DNA of 64,000 nt from Streptomyces sp. WAC 04229 (GTDB lineage: Bacteria > Actinomycetota > Actinomycetes > Streptomycetales > Streptomycetaceae). The stretch spans positions 22,514 through 86,513 of the forward strand of contig NZ_QHJH01000013.1 of NCBI RefSeq assembly GCF_003947455.1, written 5' to 3'. Each line of letters opens with the position of its first letter. Position 1 is the stretch's first letter. Under the pieces are notes generated by a model. It ran no database searches and had not been told where the DNA came from. It saw nothing but the letters and a program-made list of their open reading frames with translations. The translations under genes and the position numbers were made by a program. This document shows positions 54,247 through 64,000 of the stretch, piece after piece.

Positions 54247-55455
54247 ATGACCGCACCGCCGCACGAAGCCGAACCGGCCCGGCACGGGCGCACGCTTCCG
54301 GACACCCAGCAGGGGATGCGCCGCCGGAATCTCGCCCGGGTGATGCACACCGTCAGCGCGGAGGGACCGCTGTCCCGGGCCGCCGTCGCCTCACGGATCG
54401 GGCTGACACGCGCGGCGGTCTCGACCCTCGTCGACGAACTCATCCGCTCGGGCCTGCTGGAAGAGCTGGGTCCCGAGCGGCCGGGCCGGGTGGGGCGCCC
54501 CGGCTCGGCACTCGCCGTCAGCGCGCGGGGCCCGGCGGGCATCGGCGCGGAGGTCGGCGTCGACCACCTCGCGGTCTGCGCGGTCGATCTGCGCGGCCGG
54601 GTGCGGTCCCGTGCCGTGCGGTACGGCAGCAACCGGGACAGCTCCATCGAGCCGGTGATCGAACGGCTCACCGCTCTGGTGCGGCAGGTCGTCGCGGAGG
54701 CCGAGTCCGAAGGGCTGTGGCCGGCGGGGCTGGCGGTGGCCGTGCCGGGTCTCGTGGCGCGCGACGGCCGCACCGTCGTACGCGCCCCGAACCTGGACTG
54801 GCACGACGCCGACCTCGGCGCGCTGCTGCCCGCGGACCTGCCGCTGACCGTGGACAACGAGGCCAACTTCGGGGCGCTCGCCGAACTCTGGCTCGGCGAC
54901 GGCACGCCCCGGGACTTCCTGCACGTCTCGGCCGAGATCGGCATCGGCGCGGGCGTGGTCTTCGACGGACGGCTGCTGCGCGGGACGCGCGGATTCGCGG
55001 GCGAACTGGGTCATGTGCCGGTCCGGCCCGACGGCCCGGAGTGCCCCTGTGGCGGGCGCGGGTGCCTGGAGCAGTACGCGGGTGAGAAGGCGGTGCTGCG
55101 CGCCGCCGGTGTGGAGCCGGGCGAGGACCGTGTCGGGCTGCTCGCCGGACGGGCCGCGGAGGGCGACGAGAACGTGCGACGGGCCCTGCGCGAAGGGGGC
55201 ACGGCGCTCGGCATCGCGCTGACCGGGGCGGTCAACCTGCTGGATCCCGAGAGCGTGGTGCTGGGCGGCGCGCTGGCCGGGCTCGCGCCCTGGCTGCTGC
55301 CGTCGTTGCGTGACGAACTGGCCCGGCGCACGGCCGGCCCGGCCTGCCCGGTCTCGGTGTCGGACCTGGGCCCGCAGGGGCCCCTGCTCGGCGCGGCGCA
55401 CTCGGTGGTGCGGGCCGTCCTGGACGACCCGGCGGTGGTGGCGGAGCGCGCCTGA
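54247..55455 (+). CDS. xylR: ROK-family transcriptional regulator, likely XylR
   Basis: 402 residues. N-terminal winged helix (about 25-85) with LSRAAVASRIGLTRAAVSTLVDEL, then a ROK sugar-binding domain with EVGVDHLAVCAVDL, DNEANFGALAELW, GFAGELGHVPV and the zinc motif CPCGGRGCLEQY. Almost certainly represses xylA and xylB in response to xylose. Cotranscription with xylB is likely. Confidence 0.88.
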   Translation: MTAPPHEAEPARHGRTLPDTQQGMRRRNLARVMHTVSAEGPLSRAAVASRIGLTRAAVSTLVDELIRSGLLEELGPERPGRVGRPGSALAVSARGPAGIGAEVGVDHLAVCAVDLRGRVRSRAVRYGSNRDSSIEPVIERLTALVRQVVAEAESEGLWPAGLAVAVPGLVARDGRTVVRAPNLDWHDADLGALLPADLPLTVDNEANFGALAELWLGDGTPRDFLHVSAEIGIGAGVVFDGRLLRGTRGFAGELGHVPVRPDGPECPCGGRGCLEQYAGEKAVLRAAGVEPGEDRVGLLAGRAAEGDENVRRALREGGTALGIALTGAVNLLDPESVVLGGALAGLAPWLLPSLRDELARRTAGPACPVSVSDLGPQGPLLGAAHSVVRAVLDDPAVVAERA

Positions 55456-55737
55456 GCCGTTGAAGGGCTCGGCGAGTGGTCGACTTACGCCCCTCTTTCA
55501 CTCGATCGAGTGACCGAGTTGTCCACAAGGCCGTGGCCGTCCACGGAACGGCGCGGCGTTCTTCTGCGCAATCCCCGTCCCCCGTACGGTGATTGCGCGG
55601 ACGCACCCCGCAGACGGGGTGGACGGACCGTCGGCGTTGCTCTCCTCGGCAGGGCCGGACTTCTCCTCAGCAAGACCGAACAGCTGAGCACCCACTCCCC
55701 CCACCGGGCTCCAGGGCCCACCGACGAAAGGGCATCC

Positions 55738-56370
55738 ATGGACAGGGAAAGGACAGCTCCGGTTCCGACCAGGCGACGGATTCTGATGGGCGCCGCGCTC
55801 GCCACCGTCCCGTTCACCCTGCTCTCCGGTACGCCGGCCGCCGCACGGCCCCGGGCGGTCGACTACCCCTCCGCCGAGTGGCAGCCGGCGACAGCGTCCA
55901 ACTACAGCCGGTCCAGCAGGCCCACGGCCTATCCCGTCGACTACGTGGTCATCCACGTCACGCAGGAAACGTACGCCGACACCCTCTCCATCTTCCGCGA
56001 CCCCGAGAGGCAGGTGTCCGCGCACTACGTCGTCCGGTCCGCCGACGGACACGTGGCGCAGTGCGTCCGTGAGGTGGACATCGCCTGGCACGCGGGCAAC
56101 TGGGACTACAACACCCGCAGCATCGGCATCGAACACGAGGGGTGGGTGGACCAGCCGGCGTACTTCACGGACGCGATGTACGAGCAGTCGGCCCGGCTCA
56201 CTGCGGCGATCTGCACCACGTACGGCATCCCCATGGACCGCACGCACATCATCGCGCACCACGAGGTGCCCGGCAGCGACCACACGGACCCCGGGCCCTA
56301 CTGGGACTGGACCCGCTACATCAGACTGGTCAACCTGGCCTCGACCCCGGCAGATAACGCGTCGCGCTGA
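55738..56370 (+). CDS. Secreted N-acetylmuramoyl-L-alanine amidase
   Basis: 210 residues. Twin-arginine-like signal (PTRRRILMGAALATVPF with Ala-x-Ala cleavage near residue 37). Amidase_2/T7-lysozyme-like domain: VDYVVIHVTQETYADTL (zinc His), SAHYVV, WHAGNWDYNTRSIGIEHEG, IIAHHEVPGSDHTDPGP. Cleaves the stem peptide from muramic acid. ATG at 55738 chosen because the signal begins there and AAAGG precedes it. Confidence 0.9.
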   Translation: MDRERTAPVPTRRRILMGAALATVPFTLLSGTPAAARPRAVDYPSAEWQPATASNYSRSSRPTAYPVDYVVIHVTQETYADTLSIFRDPERQVSAHYVVRSADGHVAQCVREVDIAWHAGNWDYNTRSIGIEHEGWVDQPAYFTDAMYEQSARLTAAICTTYGIPMDRTHIIAHHEVPGSDHTDPGPYWDWTRYIRLVNLASTPADNASR

Positions 56371-56415
56371 TACGGCTGGTCGAAGAGGTTGTCCGCGCGT
56401 ATCGGCGGAGTGACG

Positions 56416-57711
56416 ATGTCTCCCGTCCCATCACTGTCCGGGGAGGCCGAGTTGACTGATTCATGGCTGGCTCTGGAACCGGGGGCCGACCCCGCCGAAC
56501 GTGCCCGGACACTGCGCCGCGCCCACGAGACGTTCACCGCGGCGGGCACGGTGTCGCGACCCGTGCGCGCCGTGGTGGCGGAGTCCTGGCGGCGGTCGGT
56601 CCGGGCGGGGGTGGGGCCGGACGGCACGGCGAGCGTGGAGCTGATGGACGGCGACCTCGGTGCCTACCGTGCCGAGCATCCGCTGGCGCGCGTGATGCCG
56701 CTGGTCCGGGAGCTCCTGGGCACCTTCGCCGCCGACGGCGAGCATCTGCTCGCGGTGTGCGACGCGCACGGCAGACTGCTCTGGGTGGAAGGGCATCCGG
56801 CCACCCGGCGCCGGGCGGGACGGATGAACTTCGTGCCGGGTGCCCGGTGGGCGGAGTCCGCGGTCGGGACGAACGCGCCGGGCACGGCGATATCGGTCGG
56901 CCGTCCGGTCCAGGTCTTCACGGCGGAGCACTTCATACGCCGGGTGCAGCCGTGGACCTGCGCGGCGGCTCCGGTGCACGATCCGCGCACCGGACGGGTG
57001 CTGGGTGCCGTGGACATCACCGGCGGGGACGGGCTGGCGCACCCGCACAGCCTGGGCTTCGTACAGGCGGTGGCGCGTGCCGCCGAGTCACAGCTGGCCC
57101 TGCTCGCTCCGGAGGCACCCGCGGGCGAGGCCGCCGAGCTGACCGCGCTGGGCCGTGACGAGGCCCTGCTGTGCGCGGACGGTCGCAGGGTCCGGCTGAG
57201 CCGACGGCACAGCGAGATCGTCGTGCTGCTGACCCAGCATCCGGAGGGCCTGACCGGCGACGAGTTGCTGTGCGCGCTGTACGAGGACGAGACGGTGCCG
57301 CCGGTGACCCTGCGGGCGGAGCTGGCCCGGCTGCGCGCCATCGTGGGGCCGGGCCGGCTGGCGTCCCGGCCCTACCGGCTCACGATGCCCGTGGAGTCCG
57401 ACGCCGCCGTCGTCGAGCGTCGTCTGCGGGCGGGAGCGGTCACCGGGGCGGCGACGGCGTACGCCGGTCCGCTGCTGCCCGGGTCCCAGGCCCCGGCGGT
57501 GGTGCGGCTCCGGCGCCGCCTGGCCGACGGGCTGCGGGCCGCGCTGATCGCCCGCCGTGATCCCGACCTGCTGGCCGACTGGGTGCACGCGCCGTGGGGT
57601 GAGGACGACCTCGACGTCTGGCGCGCGCTCGCCACGGTCCGGCCCACGGCGGCGACCCGGTCCCGGCTCGCCGCGCTGGAGTCGGAACTTACGGCGCCGG
57701 GCCCGTGGTGA
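56416..57711 (+). CDS. GAF-domain transcriptional regulator of aldehyde dehydrogenase
   Basis: 431 residues. N-terminal sigma-54-activator-like recognition segment (SRPVRAVVAESWRRSVRAGVGPD), a GAF domain (about 95-230) with LLAVCDAHGRLLWVEG and NAPGTAISVGRPVQVFTAEHF, no AAA+ domain, and a C-terminal winged helix (LSRRHSEIVVLLTQHPEGLTG to LRAIVGPGRLASRPYRL). Actinobacterial homologues stand next to aldehyde dehydrogenase genes, as here (97-base gap). Start at 56416 has GGCGGAG upstream; 56389 is an alternative. Confidence 0.82.
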   Translation: MSPVPSLSGEAELTDSWLALEPGADPAERARTLRRAHETFTAAGTVSRPVRAVVAESWRRSVRAGVGPDGTASVELMDGDLGAYRAEHPLARVMPLVRELLGTFAADGEHLLAVCDAHGRLLWVEGHPATRRRAGRMNFVPGARWAESAVGTNAPGTAISVGRPVQVFTAEHFIRRVQPWTCAAAPVHDPRTGRVLGAVDITGGDGLAHPHSLGFVQAVARAAESQLALLAPEAPAGEAAELTALGRDEALLCADGRRVRLSRRHSEIVVLLTQHPEGLTGDELLCALYEDETVPPVTLRAELARLRAIVGPGRLASRPYRLTMPVESDAAVVERRLRAGAVTGAATAYAGPLLPGSQAPAVVRLRRRLADGLRAALIARRDPDLLADWVHAPWGEDDLDVWRALATVRPTAATRSRLAALESELTAPGPW

Positions 57712-57807
57712 CCGTCGCCGGCGCAACGTGTCTGCAACGTCCCACTGCCTAGCCTCACGCGCAGAGCTGTCCAACGGTGGGCAGCGCTCGACGAGGAGGC
57801 ATTCAGG

Positions 57808-59331
57808 ATGACCCGTTACACGGCGCCCGGCACCGAGGGCGCGATCGTCTCCTACCAGTCGCGCTACGACCACTTCATCGGCGGCGAGTATGTGCCTCCG
57901 GCCCGCGGGCAGTACTTCGAGAACCCGTCACCGGTGAACGGTCAGCCGTTCACGGAGATCGCGCGGGGAACGGCGGAGGACGTGGAGCGGGCGCTCGACG
58001 CGGCACACGCAGCCGCCCCGGGCTGGGGCCGCACCTCGGTGACCGAGCGTTCCGACATCCTGCTGAAGATCGCCGACCGCATGGAGGCGAACCTGGAGTC
58101 TCTGGCGGTCGCCGAGAGCTGGGAGAACGGCAAGCCGGTGCGCGAGACGCTGGCGGCCGACATCCCGTTGGCCATCGACCACTTCCGCTACTTCGCCGGA
58201 GCGGTCCGCGCCCAGGAGGGCTCGCTCAGCGAGGTCGACGACGACACCGTGGCGTACCACTTCCACGAGCCACTCGGTGTCGTCGCCCAGATCATTCCGT
58301 GGAACTTCCCGATCCTGATGGCGGCCTGGAAGCTCGCCCCCGCACTCGCGGCGGGGAACGCGGTGGTGCTCAAGCCCGCCGAGCAGACCCCGGCGTCGAT
58401 CCACTACTGGCTGAGCCTGGTCGCGGACCTGCTGCCGCCCGGTGTCCTCAACGTCGTCAACGGCTTCGGCGTGGAGGCGGGCAAACCGCTCGCTTCCAGC
58501 CCTCGAGTGGCGAAGGTGGCGTTCACCGGCGAGACCACCACCGGGCGGCTGATCATGCAGTACGCCTCGGAGAACATCAAGCCGGTCACACTGGAGCTGG
58601 GCGGCAAGTCGCCGAATATCTTCTTCGACGACGTCTGGGCGCGGGACGACGACTTCCGCGACAAGGCGCTCGAGGGCTTCACGATGTTCGCGCTCAACCA
58701 GGGTGAGGTCTGCACCTGCCCGTCCCGGGCCCTGATCCAGCGCGGCAACTACGCCGAGTTCATGGAGGCCGCCGTCGCCCGTACCCGGTCGATCAAGCCG
58801 GGCCACCCGCTGGACACGGACACGATGATCGGCGCGCAGGCCTCCAACGACCAGTTGGAGAAGATCCTGTCCTACCTGGACGTCGGCCGGCAGGAGGGCG
58901 CCAAGGTGCTCACCGGCGGCGAGCGCATCGAGCACGACGGCGAGCTGAAGGGCGGCTACTACGTCCAGCCGACGATCTTCGAGGGCCACAACCGCATGCG
59001 GATCTTCCAGGAGGAGATCTTCGGCCCGGTCGTCTCGGTCACGTCCTTCGACGACTTCGACGACGCGATCAAGACCGCCAACGACACGCTGTACGGCCTC
59101 GGCGCGGGGGTGTGGACCCGCGACATGAACACCGCCTACCGCGCGGGACGCGCGATCCAGGCGGGACGCGTGTGGACCAACTGCTACCACGCGTACCCGG
59201 CGCACGCCGCCTTCGGCGGGTACAAGCAGTCGGGCATCGGCCGGGAGAACCACAAGATGATGCTGGAGCACTACCAGCAGACGAAGAATCTACTGGTGTC
59301 GTACTCGGCCAAGAAGCTGGGCTTCTTCTAG
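57808..59331 (+). CDS. NAD-dependent aldehyde dehydrogenase (ExaC/acetaldehyde type)
   Basis: 507 residues, full length. [38 protein letters not shown], catalytic Glu in LELGGKSPN and catalytic Cys in [13 protein letters not shown]; closing [19 protein letters not shown]. Similar to acetaldehyde/chloroacetaldehyde dehydrogenases. In many Streptomyces a DUF779 gene follows directly; here the next sequence is unrelated, so the locus seems cut after this gene. Confidence 0.95.
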   Translation: MTRYTAPGTEGAIVSYQSRYDHFIGGEYVPPARGQYFENPSPVNGQPFTEIARGTAEDVERALDAAHAAAPGWGRTSVTERSDILLKIADRMEANLESLAVAESWENGKPVRETLAADIPLAIDHFRYFAGAVRAQEGSLSEVDDDTVAYHFHEPLGVVAQIIPWNFPILMAAWKLAPALAAGNAVVLKPAEQTPASIHYWLSLVADLLPPGVLNVVNGFGVEAGKPLASSPRVAKVAFTGETTTGRLIMQYASENIKPVTLELGGKSPNIFFDDVWARDDDFRDKALEGFTMFALNQGEVCTCPSRALIQRGNYAEFMEAAVARTRSIKPGHPLDTDTMIGAQASNDQLEKILSYLDVGRQEGAKVLTGGERIEHDGELKGGYYVQPTIFEGHNRMRIFQEEIFGPVVSVTSFDDFDDAIKTANDTLYGLGAGVWTRDMNTAYRAGRAIQAGRVWTNCYHAYPAHAAFGGYKQSGIGRENHKMMLEHYQQTKNLLVSYSAKKLGFF

Positions 59332-59399
59332 AGGGCACATGAAAGGGCGCCTGGCCTGGTCTCTGGCAGTCAGGCCTCGCGCTCCTGCCGTCCAGGGCC

Positions 59400-59668
59400 G
59401 AACCACCCTGCGTTCCACGCCGCAGCATGAGCACTTCTTTGGGCGCGATCATCTGTGCTTCGGAGTGTCGATCGCGGTGCGCGTTCTTCGCCTCCTCAAG
59501 TGCGTCACTGCCAGTCTCCTCCCCTCCGCGCCCCTCCTCATGGCCTCGAAGGAGCTCCGCCTCCCGGCGCTTCGCTCGTTCGGATCCGCGCTGGGCGAGT
59601 AACGCCCCTCCCAGGGTTCCTGCGACGCCTGCCACCGTGGTGATCACTGAGCCGAGAGCCGCCGGCAT
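59400..59668 (-). pseudogene. Possible truncated gene for a membrane-anchored coiled-coil protein
   Basis: From an ATG at 59668 the minus strand reads MPAALGSVITTVAGVAGTLGG then ALLAQRGSERAKRREAELL, a helix followed by a charged helix, as in a common Streptomyces small-protein family. The frame then loses sense and runs into the aldehyde dehydrogenase gene. Probably a fragment. The rest of 59332-59927 holds nothing I can name. Confidence 0.35.
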
Positions 59669-59927
59669 ACCCCGTGAAATTCTTCGGCCTGGCGCCCGCC
59701 GCACACGGCCCGGGTCGTCACGTTTGCCGCTCCTCGATGCGCCGGGGTCTGGCGCCGTTCTTGCGTCGGTCTGTGGGCAAGGCTTCAGCGCAATCGGGTG
59801 GCGTCCGATTTGTGTTCAGGTGAGGCCGTCTTCGACAAGATCAAGATGGCCCGTGCCGCCGCGCCGTGCCATGGGGGCGGCAACGGCATGCCGCCGCGCG
59901 ATGTGCCGCTCACCTTCATCTCAGCCC

Positions 59928-59956
59928 TTGCTTTCTCTATCGACTTTCGATAGATT
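59928..59956 (+). promoter_or_regulatory. Promoter: TTGCTT-17-TAGATT
   Basis: A -35-like TTGCTT (59928-59933) and -10-like TAGATT (59951-59956) with ideal 17-base spacing, 30 bases before the DUF2975 ATG. Both elements lie against or within the tandem operators listed next. Confidence 0.6.
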
Positions 59957-59974
59957 TCCATCGCATTTCGATGG
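59937..59974. promoter_or_regulatory. Two tandem palindromic operators over the DUF2975 promoter
   Basis: CTATCGA-3-TCGATAG (59937-59953) and CCATCG-5-CGATGG (59958-59974), both perfect, share the core [TC]ATCG-x5-CGAT[AG], and their centres are 21 bases apart, two helical turns. The first overlaps the spacer and -10, the second the transcription start region. A repressor that binds both would block the promoter. Confidence 0.7.
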
Positions 59975-59985
59975 GAAGGTGGGGC

Positions 59986-60477
59986 ATGGGAAAGCTGGCC
60001 GTGCATGCACTGCGCGCCGTGATCGTGCTGTTGCTCGTCGGCACCGTGCTGGTGCAGGCATTGATGGTGTGGACATTGGTCAGCGGGAGCGAACCGGAGG
60101 ACGGGTCACTCCCGCTGACCCCGCTGCGGGTCATCACGGTCCTGGGCATGCTGTCGGCCCAGGTCGCCCTGATCTGCCTTTGGCGGCTGGTGACGATGGT
60201 GCGACGCGGAACCGTGTTCTCCCACGCCGCCTTCCGGTACGTGGACGGCGTGATCGGCGCGTTCGTCGGGGCTGCCCTCCTGTGGTTCGCGGTCACGATC
60301 ATCAATGCGCCGGGCCAGCGGGACGACCCGGGCGTCAGCGTCATCATGGGCGGGATCGGTGTGGCCATCCTGGGGGTCGCGCTCATCGTCCTCGTGCTGC
60401 GGATGCTGCTCGCCCAGGCCGTCGCGCGCGACCTCGAAGCGTCGCAGATGCAGGCTGAGCTGGACGAGGTGATCTGA
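59986..60477 (+). CDS. DUF2975 membrane protein
   Basis: 163 residues with four membrane helices (about 5-25, 48-68, 84-107, 120-142) and a short cytoplasmic tail. Pattern VITVLGMLSAQVALICLWRLVTMVRRGTVFS fits DUF2975. Family members are usually paired with a small XRE regulator, as here: the stop and the next ATG share a base (TGATG). Function of the pair unknown. Confidence 0.82.
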   Translation: MGKLAVHALRAVIVLLLVGTVLVQALMVWTLVSGSEPEDGSLPLTPLRVITVLGMLSAQVALICLWRLVTMVRRGTVFSHAAFRYVDGVIGAFVGAALLWFAVTIINAPGQRDDPGVSVIMGGIGVAILGVALIVLVLRMLLAQAVARDLEASQMQAELDEVI

Positions 60478-60728
60478 TGCCGACCGCTGCCGGCATCGAC
60501 GTGATGCCGGCCAGGCGGAAGATGTCCGTGGGCGAGCTCGTGGACCGCGTAGGGGTCACGCCCGCCAATATGGCGGCACTTGAGAACGGCCGCGCCAAGG
60601 CAGTGCGCTGCGCGACGCTCGTGCCGCCGTTGGGCGCAGGCCGGCTGCGACGTGTGTGCGTTCGACATCGACGTCGCGAAGGTCGCCTCGGCGGTCGAGG
60701 CCGGGGGCTGTCGCCGTCGAATCCGTGA
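60477..60728 (+). pseudogene. Truncated XRE (YozG-like) regulator
   Basis: The first 48 residues (MPTAAGIDVMPARRKMSVGE and LVDRVGVTPANMAALENGRAKAVRCATL) match the small XRE regulators that accompany DUF2975 genes. After ATL, at about 60620, the usual C-terminus with a CQPGDLL-like motif is missing; the frame instead runs through the remnant at 60631-60900. Helices 1-3 of the HTH remain but the fold end is lost. Confidence 0.7.
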
Positions 60729-60900
60729 TCGTCTCCGCGTCCGCGGCGGACATATTCCTCCACATCGCTGCCACGTCCCGATCATGGGAAGGCCGTCATG
60801 CTCGACGGGGCGCGCCAGCCGCGCTGCGCCCGGCCTCGGCGTCGAGTTGCCCCTCACCGACGCCGCCCACGGTACGGGCAGCGTCAGGCGCCGGGCGGGG
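60631..60900 (+). pseudogene. Frameshifted 3-hydroxyisobutyrate dehydrogenase-like remnant
   Basis: Three frames in turn give pieces in the right order: WAQAGCDVCAFDIDVAKVAS with AVEAG (end of an NAD-binding Rossmann start), AVAVESVIVSASAADIFL, TSLPRPDHGKAVMLDG, and near the end GLGVELPLTDAAH. These match the beginning, middle and end of the 6PGDH/3-hydroxyisobutyrate dehydrogenase family with a large internal deletion. Non-functional. From 60901 to 61079 I see nothing. Confidence 0.6.
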
Positions 60901-61079
60901 CTGTAGCGCCAAGACGGAGAAGCGGTGTGGGCTCACCGGCGTAGCGGCGACCCCTCTGCGGCACTGCGGGGCAGGCCGACGGCCATGTTGGGCAGGGTCG
61001 TCCTGACGGTCCGCAGCCGCGCGCAGAACTCTGGCAGCCATGCAGACGAAGCCGGTGTTCGGCGAACCGGCACACCGCG

Positions 61080-61568
61080 TCATGCCGAAGCAAGGCAAAA
61101 CTCGAACTCGGGACGGTCCCACGGCACGGCGGGCGGAATCGCGCGCGCGGTCCCGGTCCGCACCGCACCCACGCGGTGGTAGAAGTCTTCGGCGGGAAGG
61201 TGCGACACGACCTTGACACGGTCGATCCCGGCGGCACGGGCCTCGGACTGCATGTGCGCGACGAGCAGCCGTCCAATACCGCGGCCTTGCGCTTCGTCGG
61301 CGACGAACAGCAGATCGAGCTCCGGTGGAGCAAGGACGAGCGAGTAGAACCCGAGGACCCGGCCTTCATGCTCGTCGGCACCGACGGCTACGAAGGCGCG
61401 GTGGGCTTCGATGTAATCAGGACCGACCCGGTAGCCCGCCACTGCGGCCGCGTACTTACCCTCGTAGGCGCCTGAGCCGCGTACGAGCCGCGTGAGCCGT
61501 TTGGCATCCCGCGCGACTGCCCTCCGTATCGTGATCGGCCGGCTGATCGGGGAAATGCGTGAACTCAT
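61080..61568 (-). CDS. GNAT-family N-acetyltransferase
   Basis: 162 residues. PITIRRAVARDAKRLTRLVRGS, VLGFYSLVLAPPELDLLFVADEAQGRGIGRLLVAHMQSEARAAGIDRVKV; the acetyl-CoA loop is QGRGIG. C-terminal AEDFYHRVGAVRTGTARA is typical. Start at 61568 taken because the domain begins soon after; longer in-frame starts add unlike sequence. Substrate unknown. Confidence 0.82.
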   Translation of the reverse strand: MSSRISPISRPITIRRAVARDAKRLTRLVRGSGAYEGKYAAAVAGYRVGPDYIEAHRAFVAVGADEHEGRVLGFYSLVLAPPELDLLFVADEAQGRGIGRLLVAHMQSEARAAGIDRVKVVSHLPAEDFYHRVGAVRTGTARAIPPAVPWDRPEFEFCLASA

Positions 61569-62027
61569 CGGGAAAGTATGTCGCACCGCGGCCGTCAGGA
61601 TGTTCCCATGATGTTGGGCATGGCTGTGCGGGCCTGCCCAGGTGGAGGACCTCCCGGCAGCGTATTGGGGCATCGGACGATTTCGCGTCGTCCCTCGGGG
61701 CGGTTCAGCTGCGGGCTCCTGGCCCGCACCGTTCACTGAAGGACCGGGACACGCGCTCCGCGTGCGGCCATCCGCGCAGAACCGCTCGGGTGCACAGTCG
61801 ACCATCCTGTTGCCGCTCCGCATCGAGTCGTCCTCTCGATGAGACAGCGGTCGGATGCACCGCCGGTTCACCCACGGAAGGCGGCCCCGCCTTCATCACT
61901 CCCCATACTGGCTGCCGACGTGACGCGGTCGTCCCGGGGCAGCCGCTGCGGGTGCGGCGCCCCGCGGGACGGAGAGATCGCGCAGGCAATGGATCACCTC
62001 GTTCCGCTCTCCGGGTACCGTCAAGGT
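61569..62027. other. Gap without a supported gene
   Basis: 459 bases between the divergent GNAT and RNase J genes. No recognisable family in any frame. It should hold the promoter of the RNase J gene, which has only a close AAGG before its ATG. Confidence 0.5.
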
Positions 62028-63713
<1,686 letters not shown>

Positions 63714-63718
63714 GCCGC

Positions 63719-63741
63719 AGCCCGGCAGCACGAGCCGGGCT
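63719..63741 (+). terminator. Hairpin after the RNase J gene
   Basis: Perfect 8-base arms AGCCCGGC (63719-63726) and GCCGGGCT (63734-63741), 7-base loop, five bases after the stop codon. Confidence 0.75.
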
Positions 63742-63873
63742 GGTCCGTGGTCGAGTCGACGTGGACCGCTTCCGGGACACCGACCGTGCGCTGCGCAAGG
63801 TCGGTGTCCTGGACTGGCCGTTCCCTCGACGAGCAGGACGACCGCGGCTGCGCCGCCGGGTGTAGGTCAGTTC

Positions 63874-64000
63874 CTAGTGTCCCGGTCCGGAGATCCTGTC
63901 GCAGTAGCGGCAGATGCGGTCGATGATCTGGTCTGCGGTCTTGGTCCACTTGAAGGGCCGGGCTTGCTCGTTCCAGTTCTTGATCCAGTCCTCGAGCGCG
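63874..64000 (-). CDS. IS630-family transposase, C-terminal end (partial)
   Basis: The minus strand is open from the right edge to TAG at 63874. The 41 residues include DWIKNWNEQARPFKWTKTAD and IICRY-like RICRYCDRISGPGH, the usual end of IS630 transposases. The gene body and start lie outside. The remaining 63742-63873 stretch holds nothing I recognise. Confidence 0.75.
   Translation of the reverse strand, partial: ALEDWIKNWNEQARPFKWTKTADQIIDRICRYCDRISGPGH

Noticed and set aside
59351..59376. Terminator after the aldehyde dehydrogenase
   Set aside because: Only six-base arms (GGCCTG/CAGGCC) with a 12-base loop; too weak to list as a feature.
63720..63865. Short plus-strand coding remnant after RNase J
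   Set aside because: The reading VDRFRDTDRALRKVGVLDWP looks protein-like but lacks a start or family match and overlaps the terminator.

Overview
The window is a piece of a high-GC actinobacterial chromosome, almost certainly Streptomyces. The genes use G/C-rich third positions. The window also holds a conservon (cvnABCD), a gamma-butyrolactone-type signalling locus, a Streptomyces-type xylA/xylB/ROK locus, an SNF2/SWIM pair, and intergenic copies of a CGGCGCTTGAGGA-like repeat. I could run no database search; family names come from recognising motifs and overall sequence.

Left arm (1-16 kb): specialised metabolism. On the minus strand lies part of an enediyne warhead cassette: an enediyne polyketide synthase (pksE; KS and most of AT, running off the left edge), then unbU (E5), unbV (E4) and unbL (E3). 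These four overlap or abut by a few bases and look translationally coupled. A second DUF1702/UnbL-like gene and an HxlR-type regulator precede them. An intact IS701-like transposase gene and a broken small membrane-protein gene follow. Next comes a signalling locus: two TetR-type butyrolactone-receptor homologues, an AfsA-type synthase, an SDR reductase and a HAD-fold protein whose expected nucleophile Asp is Asn. A plausible reading is that the signalling locus times expression of the enediyne cluster, but nothing in the sequence proves that link.

14.7-19.7 kb is a graveyard of decayed insertion sequences (IS630-, IS5-, IS3- and IS256-like remnants) with one DHFR-like reductase, one multi-pass membrane protein related to the broken gene at 8.2 kb, and a cluster of five intergenic repeats.

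19.7-46.7 kb is ordinary chromosome: YjbQ, an FAD monooxygenase, an MltG-like protein, a MarR/ABC divergent pair, an L,D-transpeptidase lipoprotein, an asymmetric heterodimeric ABC exporter (each half lacks a different ATPase motif), type-B L31, a Ski2-like helicase, TesB, a conservon with an orphan Roadblock paralogue and an adjacent MHYT sensor, a methyltransferase, an MpaB-type oxygenase and a secreted tannase/feruloyl-esterase-like enzyme.

46.7-59.3 kb: a small membrane protein with helically phased direct repeats upstream, an SNF2 helicase/SWIM protein operon, the xylose catabolic genes, a secreted amidase and an aldehyde dehydrogenase with its GAF-type regulator.

59.3-64 kb is again rearranged: a DUF2975 membrane protein under two tandem palindromes that overlap a recognisable promoter, its XRE partner cut short and joined to a frameshifted 3-hydroxyisobutyrate dehydrogenase remnant, a GNAT, a divergent RNase J that looks like an extra copy, and the 3' end of an IS630-type transposase at the right edge.
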